Shown: positions 33,331 through 42,878 of the stretch, one piece after another
How the letters are laid out: the number at the start of each line of letters is the position of its first letter
Numbering within the stretch: position 1 is the stretch's first letter
Source: Corallococcus coralloides DSM 2259
Lineage (GTDB): Bacteria > Myxococcota > Myxococcia > Myxococcales > Myxococcaceae
Reading direction: 5' to 3'
Assembly (NCBI RefSeq): GCF_000255295.1
Contig: NC_017030.1
Location: forward strand, 8,158,328-8,222,327
Length of the DNA stretch: 64,000 nucleotides
Notes under the pieces: generated by a model
The model's input: only the letters and a program-made list of their open reading frames with translations
Told to the model about the DNA's origin: nothing
Databases searched by the model: none
Made by a program: the position numbers and the translations under genes

Positions 33331-35853
33331 ATGGGGATGGTCAGCGGTCGTGCGTGGCTTTCGGCGTTGGCGTTGGCGGTGGGCGCGGCCCCGGCGTTCG
33401 CGCAGGGCGAGCCCGCCCAGATGGATCCGATGACCGTGCGCCGGGTGGCGGACGTCGCCGGCGATCCCCGCCTGGTCCTCTCTCCCCAGAGCTTCGATTC
33501 GCACGCGACCGTGGAGCTGAACGGGCGCCTGTATTTCCTTTCCGGCGCGCCCCGGCCCGACGGCGGGACGGTCAACGAGCTGTGGGTGACCGACGGCACG
33601 GCGGCGGGCACCCGGTCGCTGCGGGAGTGGCTACCGCCCTCCACGCGCATCGACCTGGGGTCGCTGCGCGCCACGTCCCACCGGCTGTTCTTCACCGCGA
33701 CCACGGACGAGACCGGTCGCGAGCTGTGGACGAGTGACGGCACGCGCGAGGGAACGCACCTCACGCGCGAGCTCAGCCCTGGCCAGGCCCACGGCATGTC
33801 CCTCCAGGCTCCGGTCATCGCGCTCGGGGACGTCGTGCTCTTCGCTCCGTCGGGCACGGGCACGACGGAGTTCGACCTCTGGAAGTCGGATGGCACCGAG
33901 GCGGGCACCGTGCCGGTCAAGGACATCGCCCAGGGCCCCGCGTCGCTGCTCACCACCGGCTTCGTGCGCGCGGGTGACACCGTCTTCTTCGGCGCGCTGG
34001 GCCCTGCGGGGGATGAGCTGTGGCGCACGGACGGCACTGCGGCGGGCACCTGGATGGTGCGGGACCTCCAGCCCGGGCTGGACAGCGCCTTTCCCCGGGA
34101 GCTCACCGCCGTGGGCCGCACCCTCTACTTCGCCGCCCAGAATGACCGGATGGGCCATTCGCTCTGGAAGACGGATGGCACGACGGAGGGCACGGTGCTC
34201 GTCGCGGAGTTTCCGCGCCCTGACGCGGGGAACCACCTCTTCAATCTCACCGCGCTGGGCGACAGGTTGTTCTTCACCACGTTCGTGCCGGGGGGCGTCG
34301 CGCTGTGGCGGACGGATGGCACCGAGGCGAGCACCCGGCCGGTGATGATCCAATCCTCGAAGACGTTCGGTGGGACCAGCGCGCAGCTCATCCCGGTGGG
34401 CCACCGGCTCTACATGGTGAGCCACGACACCCTCTCCGGGGACTCGCTGTGGGTGACGGACGGGAGCCCGGAGGGCACCCGGCGGCTTCCGAGCCCTACC
34501 CCGCTCGGTCGTGAATTCATCCGCGGCGCCGCTGCGTGGGAGGGCGGACTCGCCTTCATCCGGACGACGCCGACGGGGGCGAACGAACTGTGGATGACGG
34601 ACGGCACCCTTGATGGCACGGTCCGGCAGACGCGGCTGCCGTCTGGCAACGCGAACGTCCCCCCCACGGGACTGGTGCCCTTCCAGGGCGCGCTGCTGAC
34701 GACCGCGGGTGACGCGTGGACGCCGAACGCCGTGTGGCGGCTGGAGCGGGATGAGGCGTCGCCGACCTTCGTGTGCCCGGCCAGCCGGGACGTGCCCTCC
34801 AACAATCCCGCGGGCACCCTGACGCAGGGCTTGGCGCCGGTCCTGATGACCGGTCCGGTCACGGCCTCGGTGCGCACCACCCATCCGGACGACAGCATGC
34901 TGCCGCTCTACCAGCCCGTCCTCGTCACCGCGCGGGCCGAGGACGCCACGGGCCGGCTCGCGTACTGCGCCACCTTGATGACGTCGCGGGACCTGACGGG
35001 GCCGGCGATCAACGGCTGCCCGACCCAGCTGACCATGAGCACGCGGTCCATCAACGGCCTCCCCTTCTACTACCCGACCCCGAACATCCAGGACGAGACG
35101 AGCCGGGAAGTGCTCGTCACCTACAGTCCGGAGAACGGCACCGTGCTGCCCCTGGGCACCACCCAGGTGAGCATGACGGCGAAGGATGTGGCCGGCAATG
35201 TGACCACCTGCTCCTTCCCCGTCACCATCATTGACGGCCAGGCCCCCGCCGGCGCCTGCAAGGTGAACGAGGTCCGCGTGGAGGCGGAAGGGCCCCACGG
35301 CGCGCACGCCTGGTGGCCGGAGGCCACGCCCACCGACAACATCTCCAGCAAGGTCACCGTCACCAGCACGCACGCGTCCGGCGACCTGTTCCCGCTGGGC
35401 CTCACCCGCGTGGAGCTCATCAGCACCGACGAGGCGGGCAACAGCACCACGTGCGAGATCCAGGTCCGGGTACGCGACTCGCGTCCGCCCGTGCTCACCT
35501 GCCCGGAGGACCAGACGCTCACCACCGCGGTGATGTCCGGCACCCGCGCGGAGTACCCGGAGGCCACCGCCGCGGACAGCGTCTCCGAAGCGGAGCTCCT
35601 CTACAGCCCCGTCGTGGGCACGCCGCTCGCGCCGGGCCTGCACGCGGTGCAGGTCACCGCCATCGACAAGGCCGGCAACGCGGCGCTCTGCAACTTCCAC
35701 GTGACCGTGCAGTACGACCCGACGAGCGACATGCGGACGAGCATGGGCTGCTCGGTGGGCAGCAGCTCGGAGTCGGCGGTGGGCTGGGTCGCGCTCGTCG
35801 CCCTCGCCTGGACGCTCAGCCGCCGTCTGAAGGACGGCCAGCCGCGCGCGTGA
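33331..35853 (+). CDS. ELWxxDGT/HYR-repeat surface protein (840 aa)
   Basis: After a signal peptide (GAAPAFAQ near residue 25) the first half holds about eight ELWxxDGT repeats (ELWVTDGTAAGTR, ELWTSDGTREGTH, DLWKSDGTEAGT, ELWRTDGTAAGT, SLWKTDGTTEGT and so on), which form a beta-propeller-like fold. The second half holds three HYR-type immunoglobulin-like domains (for example PLGTTQVSMTAKDVAGN). The C-terminus, GCSVGSSSESAVGWVALVA then RRLKDG, is a sorting tail like MYXO-CTERM. It should be a cell-surface protein. An ATG at 33331 with a GGGAGG site is chosen over GTG at 33301. Exact role unknown. Confidence 0.88.
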   Translation: MGMVSGRAWLSALALAVGAAPAFAQGEPAQMDPMTVRRVADVAGDPRLVLSPQSFDSHATVELNGRLYFLSGAPRPDGGTVNELWVTDGTAAGTRSLREWLPPSTRIDLGSLRATSHRLFFTATTDETGRELWTSDGTREGTHLTRELSPGQAHGMSLQAPVIALGDVVLFAPSGTGTTEFDLWKSDGTEAGTVPVKDIAQGPASLLTTGFVRAGDTVFFGALGPAGDELWRTDGTAAGTWMVRDLQPGLDSAFPRELTAVGRTLYFAAQNDRMGHSLWKTDGTTEGTVLVAEFPRPDAGNHLFNLTALGDRLFFTTFVPGGVALWRTDGTEASTRPVMIQSSKTFGGTSAQLIPVGHRLYMVSHDTLSGDSLWVTDGSPEGTRRLPSPTPLGREFIRGAAAWEGGLAFIRTTPTGANELWMTDGTLDGTVRQTRLPSGNANVPPTGLVPFQGALLTTAGDAWTPNAVWRLERDEASPTFVCPASRDVPSNNPAGTLTQGLAPVLMTGPVTASVRTTHPDDSMLPLYQPVLVTARAEDATGRLAYCATLMTSRDLTGPAINGCPTQLTMSTRSINGLPFYYPTPNIQDETSREVLVTYSPENGTVLPLGTTQVSMTAKDVAGNVTTCSFPVTIIDGQAPAGACKVNEVRVEAEGPHGAHAWWPEATPTDNISSKVTVTSTHASGDLFPLGLTRVELISTDEAGNSTTCEIQVRVRDSRPPVLTCPEDQTLTTAVMSGTRAEYPEATAADSVSEAELLYSPVVGTPLAPGLHAVQVTAIDKAGNAALCNFHVTVQYDPTSDMRTSMGCSVGSSSESAVGWVALVALAWTLSRRLKDGQPRA

Positions 35854-35874
35854 GCCATGGGCCGTGGCGGCGCG

Positions 35875-35896
35875 GGGGACTTCCGCTACAGTCCCC
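35875..35896 (+). terminator. Weak hairpin after the ELWxxDGT gene
   Basis: GGGGACT / AGTCCCC, 7 bp with an 8-base loop, between the stop at 35853 and the next start at 35907. Could be a partial terminator or attenuator; no U-tract. Confidence 0.3.
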
Positions 35897-35906
35897 TTCG
35901 CGCCCC

Positions 35907-36449
35907 ATGGATCTCACCCTCTTCGTCGTCGGACTCGTGAAGGTCGTCCTCGGCGGCCTCGTGGCCGCGCTCGGCATTGGCCTGAGCATGCGCGGCCTGA
36001 GCCGCCTCCTGGACAGCCACCCCGTGGAGGAGCTGCGCCAGGGCAACGTCGCCGCCGGGCTGGTGCATGCGACGAGCCTCGTGTCGCTGGGCCTGCTGGT
36101 GCAGCACGCGCTGAAGGCCACGGGCGACGCGGTGGACCTGGCGGTGCAGAACCCGCCCGTGTCCTCCGTCTCGGTGCTCCAGCTGCTGGGGCTGGCGCTG
36201 GTGCACGTGGCGCTGTCGCTGGCGGTGGGCGTGGCGGTGCTCGCCCTGGGCGTGCGGCTGTTCGACAAGATGACGCCGGGCATCGAGGAGCTGGCGGAGG
36301 TGCGCAAGGGCAACATCGCCGCGGCGCTCCTCCTGTGCGCGTTCCTGCTGGTCATCGCGCTGCTCACCGCGCCGGGCCTCCAGGCCGCGCTCAACGGGCT
36401 CATCCCCTTCCCGCAGCTGCCCACCGGGATGCTGCGCGCGCCCGCCTGA
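35907..36449 (+). CDS. DUF350 family membrane protein (180 aa)
   Basis: Four to five membrane helices forming two repeats, each with the DUF350 pattern: LLDSHPVEELRQGNVAAGLVHA in parts for the first and ELAEVRKGNIAAALLL for the second. The conserved GN-x-AA motif is in both. The family is often next to potassium-channel or stress genes, but here the neighbour is a transglutaminase-like protein. The ATG at 35907 starts right at the first helix. The next gene begins 7 bases after the stop, so the two are co-transcribed. Confidence 0.85.
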   Translation: MDLTLFVVGLVKVVLGGLVAALGIGLSMRGLSRLLDSHPVEELRQGNVAAGLVHATSLVSLGLLVQHALKATGDAVDLAVQNPPVSSVSVLQLLGLALVHVALSLAVGVAVLALGVRLFDKMTPGIEELAEVRKGNIAAALLLCAFLLVIALLTAPGLQAALNGLIPFPQLPTGMLRAPA

Positions 36450-36456
36450 AGCCGCC

Positions 36457-37329
36457 ATGCTCGCGCGCTCGTGGAAGACGCTGCTGTCGCTGGTGCTGAT
36501 GGGCGCGCTCATGGCCTTCGCCAGCTGGGAGCTCGTGCTGGCCCGGAAGGCGGGCAGGCTTCCGGATCCTCCCCAGCCGCGGACGGAAGTCCCCCCGGCG
36601 GAGCCGCAGGAAGCGATGCGGGACCTGGGCCTGGTGCTGGTGCCGGAGGACACGCCGCCGGAGCGGGCGAAGTCCTATGACTGGCGCGTGGACGGGATGG
36701 AGCCCGCCCGTCAGCAGCTGGCCTACGGCCTGGGCGAAGCGGTGGAGCGCGGGCTGGAGCAGGCGCACCGCGACTACAGCGTGCGGCTGCGCTACCGCGC
36801 CATGGGCCCGGAGCGCTTCACCTACGTGGCGCCGCCGGGCTGCGGCACGGACATGCGCTGCATCTACGCGGAGCTGATGAAGAGCAACGCGGAGCCGGTG
36901 CGCGTGCTGGGCGAGCGCTTCGCCACCTCCATCCGCGAGCGCGACCTGGACGCGGCGCAGGCCACCGAGCTCATCCTCGGCTTCGTGCGCCGCATCCGCT
37001 ACGAGCTGCCCGGCGACGAGCCCTTCGGCATCGTCCCGCCGGGGCTGGTGCCCGCGCAGGACCGGGGCGACTGCGATTCCAAGGCGGTGCTGGCGCTGAT
37101 GCTGCTCAGGCAGGTGGGCGTGGACGCGGTGATGCTCTATTCGGACGCGCTCGCGCACGCTGCCATCGGCGTGGGGCTGCCCGGCACCGGCACCCGCATC
37201 CCCTTCGCGGGGCGCGGGTACCAGTACGCGGAGCTCACGGCGGAGGGCTGGCCGCTGGGGATGATTCCGCCGCAGTACGACAAGCCGCAGCTGTGGCGGG
37301 TGCTGCCGCTGCCGGACGTGCAGGGCTGA
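36457..37329 (+). CDS. Membrane-anchored transglutaminase-like protein (290 aa)
   Basis: One N-terminal hydrophobic helix (residues 8-27) then a periplasmic domain. The C-terminal half has the bacterial transglutaminase-like Cys helix RGDCDSKAVLALMLLRQVG (Cys206) and a strand with the matching His (ALAHAAIGV, His234). A clear Asp is harder to place. Such proteins occur with a DUF350 partner, as here at 35907. The last 95 bases overlap tail-to-tail with the GT2 glycosyltransferase on the other strand. Start ATG at 36457, 7 bases after the preceding stop. Substrate unknown. Confidence 0.82.
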   Translation: MLARSWKTLLSLVLMGALMAFASWELVLARKAGRLPDPPQPRTEVPPAEPQEAMRDLGLVLVPEDTPPERAKSYDWRVDGMEPARQQLAYGLGEAVERGLEQAHRDYSVRLRYRAMGPERFTYVAPPGCGTDMRCIYAELMKSNAEPVRVLGERFATSIRERDLDAAQATELILGFVRRIRYELPGDEPFGIVPPGLVPAQDRGDCDSKAVLALMLLRQVGVDAVMLYSDALAHAAIGVGLPGTGTRIPFAGRGYQYAELTAEGWPLGMIPPQYDKPQLWRVLPLPDVQG

Positions 37330-39187
37330 GCGCGAGCTTCGCCGCCTTGCGCAGCTCCGCGTCCGCCCAGAGGGCCACGAGCGGCGCGAAGAAGCACCGG
37401 AACGCCTTCATCCCGAACATCACGGCGGCCCCCAGGAACAGGTCCGGTGGAGAGAGGTCCGCCCTGGCGAGGAACGCGCCCGAAAGAGCGAGCCACGCGC
37501 TGCCCGCCAACAGCTCCTCGCGCGTGGAGGCAAGCGCGGCCCGCCACCCTCGCGAGGACGCCTTGAACTTGCTGGTGCGCCGCCAGGCCAGGGGCTGACG
37601 GGAGAAGCCCCAGAGCCGCGCGCTCCGCCGGGTGTGGCTCAAGGCCGCGCCGACGAGTTTCACCGCCGCCATGGACCGGGCCCCGCATCCGAGCAGCCGG
37701 CTGATCAACCCATCGTGCACGACCCCATGGAGGACTCCCATGCCCAACAGGATGAGGGCCTCCGGCGGCAGGGGAATCGTTCGCCCGTCGAGCAGCAGCC
37801 CCAGCAGACCCAGCGTCACCAGGGCCTCCGGCACCCGCCCCAGCAGCCCGGTCAGGGCCTCCAGCCCGCAGAACACATGGATCCACCGCGGTTCCGACAC
37901 GAGGCCGGACCTGCCGCGGGGCGTGGTCAGCAGCGCGCGCCAGTGCGTCCGCAGCTGCTGGCACGGCCCCGCGGTCCAGCGGAAGCGCTGCGCCTTGAGC
38001 TGCTCGAAGTCCTGCGGCAGCAGGCCGTGGCTGAAGCTCTGGCGCAGGAAGAGTCCCTGCCCTTCTCGCAGGACGAGCCGCAGGGACAGCTCCGTGTCCT
38101 CCGTCAGGCACGTCTCCGACCAGCCCCCGGCCGCCTCCAGCGCCTGGCGCCGGATGAGACACGCGGTCCCGATGATCAGCGCGCCGCCCCACTCATTGAG
38201 GCCCGGGAACATGAGCCCGTTGTTCAGCCGCTCCTCCCAGTAGGAGCCCTCCAGGAATCGGTTTCCCTTCCAGTCACGGTAGTCGTGCGGCGTCTGCACG
38301 TAGGTGATGGACGGGTCGTCGAAGAAGCCCACCAGCCTTGAAAGGAAATCCGGCGCGCAGACGTAGTCCGCGTCCAGCACGGCCACCAGCTGCGTCCGCG
38401 CGGGTGTCAGCCGCAACGCCAGGTTGAGCGCCCCACCCTTCGCGCCCGACAGGGGGTCCACATGGACGAAGTGGAAGCGCCCGGCCCGGCTCGCGCACCA
38501 GGCCTGCACCGGACGCCAGAGCGCCGGGTCCCGGGTGTTGCTGTCCACCACGACGACGTCGAAGGCCGGGTAGTCCTGCCGGTTCAGCGCCTCCAGGGTG
38601 GCGATGACCATCCCAGGCGGCTCCGCGTAGCAGGGGACGTGCACCGTCACCCGGGGAAGCGGGGCCTCCCGACGCGCGGGCAGTGCCTGCGTCGGACGCA
38701 GGAACGTGCGCCGCAGCAGCGGCTGGAGCATCGCGGCGTTGAAGGCCAGCTGGTAGGGCACCTGGAGCACCGTCACGGCCAGGCCCAGGAGCCACCCGGC
38801 ATACAGCACGTGTCCCGCGAAGGAGGACAGCGCCGGGGCCTCCCAGAACCAGCGCAACGCGATGAGTACCGAGACCCCCAGCAACAACAGCTGGTTCGAC
38901 ACGAGGAGGGGCCGCACGGCCGAGTCGTGTTGCATCCCCACGCAGAGCGGGACGGCGACGAGCAGTGTGAACACGAGCGCGGGCAGCATCCCCACCACGT
39001 CCCCGGTCACCGCGAAGGTCAGGAGGGCGGCGGCCGCGCAAAGACCTCCCATCAGGCTCCAGCTCGCGCGGCGCGGCTCCACCCCGCGGCGCAGGTTGCG
39101 AACCATCAGCAGCAGGACGCCCACCTGAATCACCACGGCGAAGCACACCAGGGGGCCCACCGCCACCGCTGTCATCCCGCTCGCCAT
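37235..39187 (-). CDS. GT2 family glycosyltransferase, cellulose-synthase-like (650 aa)
   Basis: A membrane processive-type glycosyltransferase. Four N-terminal helices are followed by the GT-A domain with VTVHVPCYAEPP, the first Asp in VVVDSNTRD, the DxD motif VLDADYVCAP, the TED motif CLTEDTELSLRL and QRFRW, the Q-x-x-R-W hallmark. Further helices follow at the C-terminus. It should add sugars to a growing polysaccharide or lipid at the inner membrane. The ATG at 39187 has a GGGAGG site 6 bases upstream and is preferred over one at 39217. The Ala/Pro-rich last 30 residues lie in the region of overlap with the convergent gene and may be a recent extension. Confidence 0.9.
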   Translation of the reverse strand: MASGMTAVAVGPLVCFAVVIQVGVLLLMVRNLRRGVEPRRASWSLMGGLCAAAALLTFAVTGDVVGMLPALVFTLLVAVPLCVGMQHDSAVRPLLVSNQLLLLGVSVLIALRWFWEAPALSSFAGHVLYAGWLLGLAVTVLQVPYQLAFNAAMLQPLLRRTFLRPTQALPARREAPLPRVTVHVPCYAEPPGMVIATLEALNRQDYPAFDVVVVDSNTRDPALWRPVQAWCASRAGRFHFVHVDPLSGAKGGALNLALRLTPARTQLVAVLDADYVCAPDFLSRLVGFFDDPSITYVQTPHDYRDWKGNRFLEGSYWEERLNNGLMFPGLNEWGGALIIGTACLIRRQALEAAGGWSETCLTEDTELSLRLVLREGQGLFLRQSFSHGLLPQDFEQLKAQRFRWTAGPCQQLRTHWRALLTTPRGRSGLVSEPRWIHVFCGLEALTGLLGRVPEALVTLGLLGLLLDGRTIPLPPEALILLGMGVLHGVVHDGLISRLLGCGARSMAAVKLVGAALSHTRRSARLWGFSRQPLAWRRTSKFKASSRGWRAALASTREELLAGSAWLALSGAFLARADLSPPDLFLGAAVMFGMKAFRCFFAPLVALWADAELRKAAKLALSPARPAAAAPATAAACRTAAESSPAASPPP

Positions 39188-39398
39188 CGATTGCCTCCCC
39201 CACCCGGATTGCGCCACCAGGGGAGATGGCCTCCCCGTGGCCTCTGGCCCACCGCCCCCTCGGAATGGACCCGCGCCACACTCCAGGACACTTCACCGCC
39301 AGCCCGCTGGAGCTTCACAGGCAATTCTATTATTTCTGCTCTATCCGGGATGCGCCGTCCCAGGGCGGACATCCCCTTACCCAGGTGGGGACAGGCAC

Positions 39399-40691
39399 AT
39401 GGCTGTTTCACGGACGTGGATGACGGGGCTCACGGCGGGGCTGGTGGCGCTGGCCGGCGGCTGTGGCGACGCCGGGGACACGGTGGTTCCGAGCGCGGTG
39501 GAGCAGGCGCTGGGCGCGTGCACGCACTCGGTGACGACGAACACGTACAACGGGCCGGACTACTGGGGCACGCTCGTCATCAAGAACACGGGGACGGTGG
39601 CCATCGCCAATCCGGTCATCGCGCTCGACGTGCCCTCGGGCGTGACGTGTGACGATGATCAACCCGGCTGGACGCACACACAGTCGGGCCGCACGTGCAC
39701 CTTCACGCGCACGTCGTCGCTGACGGTGGCGGTGAACGCGTCCTACACGTTCAACTACTCCACCAACTCCAACACGTCCTTCACCGCGGCCAACGTGAAG
39801 GTCCAGTCCGACAGCTGCGGCGGCACGTCCCCTGGCGGCTCCGGCCTCACCGCGAACCAGAAGAAGGTGGCCGAAGGGCTGACGAGCATCTGGGAGAACG
39901 ACACGCCCACGCTGGACTACGCCTATTCGGAGAACATCGGCGACGGGCGCGGCTACACCAACGGGCGCGCGGGCTTCTGCACCGGCACGGGCGACGCCAT
40001 CCAGGTGGTGCAGTGCTACCGGGCCCTGCGCACCGAGGCCAATGGCAACCGCCTGGCGAAGTACTGGAACGGGCTCACCGTCATCAACAACCGCTTCCTG
40101 TCCACCGGCCAGTCCCAGGCCTCCACGGCGGAGCTGGATGCCGTGGGCAACTGGACCGCGGACTGGGCGGCCAGCTTCAACACCGCCGCCACCCAGGCGG
40201 ACTTCAAGCAGTGCCAGGACCAGGTGAGCGACGCGCTCTATTACACGCCCACCATCAACGAGGCCGCGAAGTGGGGCCTCACCCAGGCGCTCACCAAGGC
40301 CGCGCTCTACGACGCGTCCATCAACCACGGCTTCTCCGGCATGAAGGACCTCATCCGCCAGGCCAACACGGCCCTGGGCAACAGCGGCCAGGTGGCGCCG
40401 GTGGTGGGCTACAACGGCATCACGGAGTCCGCCTTCCTCCAGAAGTTCCTGGAGAAGCGCCGCGACGTGCTGGCCGGGGACTCCACCTGGGTGGAGGCGG
40501 TGGACCGCGTGGCCGCGTACGAGAAGCAGCGCCGCCGCGGCAACTGGGACCTGGGCACCGCCCTGCGCAACGACGTGCGCGCCCGCGACTGCTGGACGAC
40601 GGCCTACCCGGCGAGCGGCTACACCGTGCGCAGCATCAACCCGGACGGCACCTGGAGCACGCCGTCCTCGTACACGTATTCCTGTCAGTAG
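39399..40691 (+). CDS. Secreted GH46 chitosanase with N-terminal binding-type domain (430 aa)
   Basis: Signal peptide-like N-terminus with a possible lipobox (LAGGC), then about 110 residues resembling a cellulose-binding CBM2-type beta-sandwich (Cys at both ends, many Thr/Asn/Trp). From residue 152 comes the GH46 domain: LTSIWENDTP (catalytic Glu166), IGDGRGYTNGRAGFCTGTGDA (catalytic Asp182). Spacing of these residues is two less than in Streptomyces N174 chitosanase (E22/D40). It hydrolyses chitosan outside the cell, fitting a predator of fungi or a soil degrader. ATG at 39399 has an AGGTGGGGA site. The 211-base upstream region has an AT-rich patch suitable for a promoter. Confidence 0.88.
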   Translation: MAVSRTWMTGLTAGLVALAGGCGDAGDTVVPSAVEQALGACTHSVTTNTYNGPDYWGTLVIKNTGTVAIANPVIALDVPSGVTCDDDQPGWTHTQSGRTCTFTRTSSLTVAVNASYTFNYSTNSNTSFTAANVKVQSDSCGGTSPGGSGLTANQKKVAEGLTSIWENDTPTLDYAYSENIGDGRGYTNGRAGFCTGTGDAIQVVQCYRALRTEANGNRLAKYWNGLTVINNRFLSTGQSQASTAELDAVGNWTADWAASFNTAATQADFKQCQDQVSDALYYTPTINEAAKWGLTQALTKAALYDASINHGFSGMKDLIRQANTALGNSGQVAPVVGYNGITESAFLQKFLEKRRDVLAGDSTWVEAVDRVAAYEKQRRRGNWDLGTALRNDVRARDCWTTAYPASGYTVRSINPDGTWSTPSSYTYSCQ

Positions 40692-40751
40692 GCAGGACAG
40701 TCCGGCACACGGGCCGTGACGGAGGGCGCCCCGGGATGGCATGACCGGGAC

Positions 40752-42677
40752 ATGGCCCGTGACGTTTCGTTCTTCGACAGGCTCGGCTCGCTGCTCGCCC
40801 AGGAGCGCGAGGCCGAGAAGGCCCGCATGACCTCGCTCGCGCAAGGGCTCACCCTGCGCGAGCGCGAGGAACAGGGCCTGTCCGTGCTGGACCTGGAGAC
40901 CGTCGAGGAGGAGGTGGGCCTGGGCGGCCGCATCCTCCTCACGCTCGCCCGCGCGGACCGGGGGAGGCTGCCCACGCGCGTGTCCAACGGCGACCTGGTG
41001 GCGGTGCTGCCCCGCCGCGCGGAGGTGAAGGACCCGGCGAAGGCGCTCGTGTCGCGCGCCACCTCCACCCGCATCCAGCTGGCCTTCGACCGCGAGCCGC
41101 CCGCCTACCTGTCCGAAGGGCTCCTGCGCCTGGACGTCGTCCCCAACGACGTCACCTACGAGCGCGTGCGCGCGGGCCTCCAGCGCGTGAAGGCGATGGA
41201 CAAGGGCCAGGAGCGCCACAAGCGCGAGGTGCTCCTGGGCAACGAGCCCCCGCGCTTCGACAACACGAAGGACTTCACCCCCACCCGCCCGCTCAACCCG
41301 GAGCAGCAGGACGCCGCGATGCGCGCCCTGGCCGCGGAGGACTTCTTCCTGGTCCACGGCCCGCCCGGCACCGGCAAGTCCACCGTGCTGGCGGAAGTGG
41401 CGGCCCAGGCCGTGGCGCGCGGTGAGCGCCTGCTGTGCACGGCGGCCAGCAACGCCGCGGTGGACCACCTGCTGGAGCTGTGCCTGGAGCAGGGCCTGCG
41501 CGCCATCCGCGTGGGCCACCCCGCGCGCGTCGCCGCCCGCCTGCAGGAGCACACGCTGGACATCGTGGTGGAGGAGCACCCGGACCGCGTCGTCAGCCGC
41601 GACCTGTTCGACGAAGCCTTCGACCTCTTCGGCTACGCGCGGCGCCAGCGCAGCCAGGGCCGCAGCCGCGAGCGCTTCTCCAATGCCCGCTCCTCCACGG
41701 CCGAGGCCAAGGACCTGATGGACGAGGCGCGCAAGCTGGAAAAGAAGGCCGTGAAGGCCGTGCTCGCCCGCGCGGACGTGGTGTGCGTGACGCTCGCGAG
41801 CCTGGGCTCCGGCGTGCTCGCGGGCGAGGAGTTCGACCGCGCCCTCCTGGATGAAGCCACCCAGGCCACCGAGCCGCTGGCCTTGCTGGGCTTCCTGCGC
41901 GCGCCCAAGGTGGTGCTCGCCGGAGACCCGCAGCAGCTGCCGCCCACCGTGCTGTCCCAGGAGGCCGCCAAGGCGGGCCTGGGCACGAGCCTCTTCGAGC
42001 GCCTGCTCCAGGACCACGGCGACGAGGTGAAGCGCATGCTGCGCGAGCAGTACCGGATGAACGCCGCCATCATGGCCTTCCCCTCGAAGGAGATGTACGG
42101 CGGAGAGCTGCGCGCCCACCCGTCCGTGGCGGACCGCACGCTGAGCAGCGTGCTCGACTCCGGCTCGGGCGCGGAGGTGGACGCGCCGCCGGTGCTCTAC
42201 CTGGACACCGCGGGCAAGGGCTTCGACGAAGAGGTGGAGCCCACCACGCACTCCCTCCTCAACCCGGGCGAGGCCACCTACGTCATCGCCCGCGTGCGCC
42301 AGCTCCTGTCACTGGGCCTGGCTCCACGCGAGGTCGCCGTCATCGCCCCGTACAGCGCCCAGGCCCGCCACCTGCGCGAGGCCCTGGAGGCCGTGCATCC
42401 CGAGGTGGAGGTGGACACCGTGGACGCGTTCCAGGGGCGGGAGAAGGACGCCATCCTGGTCAGCATGACCCGCTCCAACAGTGAGGGGCAGCTGGGCTTC
42501 CTCAACGACCTGCGCCGCATGAACGTGGCCCTCACCCGCGCCCGCCGGCACCTGTTCGTCGTGGGCGACTCCGCCACCCTCAGCAGCCACCCCTTCTACG
42601 CGCGCTTCATCGAAGGCACCCAGACGGACGGCGGCTACCGCTCGGCGTGGGAGTGGCCGGACCCCGCTGAACAATGA
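40752..42677 (+). CDS. SF1 DNA/RNA helicase, IGHMBP2/DNA2-like (641 aa)
   Basis: Superfamily 1B-type helicase. Walker A is VHGPPGTGKSTV at residues 203-211, the DE box is ALLDEATQATEPL, motif III GDPQQLPPTV, motif IV/V YRMNAAIMAF and VDTVDAFQGREKDAI, and motif VI RMNVALTRARR. The N-terminal 190 residues match the beta-barrel region of IGHMBP2-like proteins (NGDLVAVLPRRAEV). Cytoplasmic. It may help with replication, repair or RNA remodelling. The start could be GTG at 40716 or ATG at 40752; the ATG is chosen because family similarity begins there. No operon partner is evident. Confidence 0.9.
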   Translation: MARDVSFFDRLGSLLAQEREAEKARMTSLAQGLTLREREEQGLSVLDLETVEEEVGLGGRILLTLARADRGRLPTRVSNGDLVAVLPRRAEVKDPAKALVSRATSTRIQLAFDREPPAYLSEGLLRLDVVPNDVTYERVRAGLQRVKAMDKGQERHKREVLLGNEPPRFDNTKDFTPTRPLNPEQQDAAMRALAAEDFFLVHGPPGTGKSTVLAEVAAQAVARGERLLCTAASNAAVDHLLELCLEQGLRAIRVGHPARVAARLQEHTLDIVVEEHPDRVVSRDLFDEAFDLFGYARRQRSQGRSRERFSNARSSTAEAKDLMDEARKLEKKAVKAVLARADVVCVTLASLGSGVLAGEEFDRALLDEATQATEPLALLGFLRAPKVVLAGDPQQLPPTVLSQEAAKAGLGTSLFERLLQDHGDEVKRMLREQYRMNAAIMAFPSKEMYGGELRAHPSVADRTLSSVLDSGSGAEVDAPPVLYLDTAGKGFDEEVEPTTHSLLNPGEATYVIARVRQLLSLGLAPREVAVIAPYSAQARHLREALEAVHPEVEVDTVDAFQGREKDAILVSMTRSNSEGQLGFLNDLRRMNVALTRARRHLFVVGDSATLSSHPFYARFIEGTQTDGGYRSAWEWPDPAEQ

Positions 42678-42740
42678 TTGTCATCCCAACGACTCAGGGC
42701 TGCCCCGGAGGACTACGCAAGGAGTGCGACCCGGGCGCCC

Positions 42741-42775
42741 GAAATTTGTCGCCCCGCTGAACGAATTTTGTCACC
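42741..42775. promoter_or_regulatory. Tandem GAAATTTGTCGCC-type direct repeats
   Basis: GAAATTTGTCGCC (42741-42753) and GAATTTTGTCACC (42763-42775) are direct repeats with 11 of 13 identities, 22 bases apart start to start, about two helical turns. They lie 105-140 bases upstream of the 63-residue gene in an AT-richer patch. Possible tandem binding sites for a regulator. Confidence 0.35.
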
Positions 42776-42878
42776 TGCTCGGTCGCCGGGCGCGGGAGAC
42801 GGCCGGAAATCAGGCATTTGGCTCCGTCCGGGAGGTCGGCACGAAGGATGCTTTCCCTTCTCGACACGGAGGGAATGC

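Noticed and set aside
39408-42251. Long minus-strand frame of about 950 codons
   Set aside because: Antisense to the chitosanase and helicase genes, both with clear family motifs.
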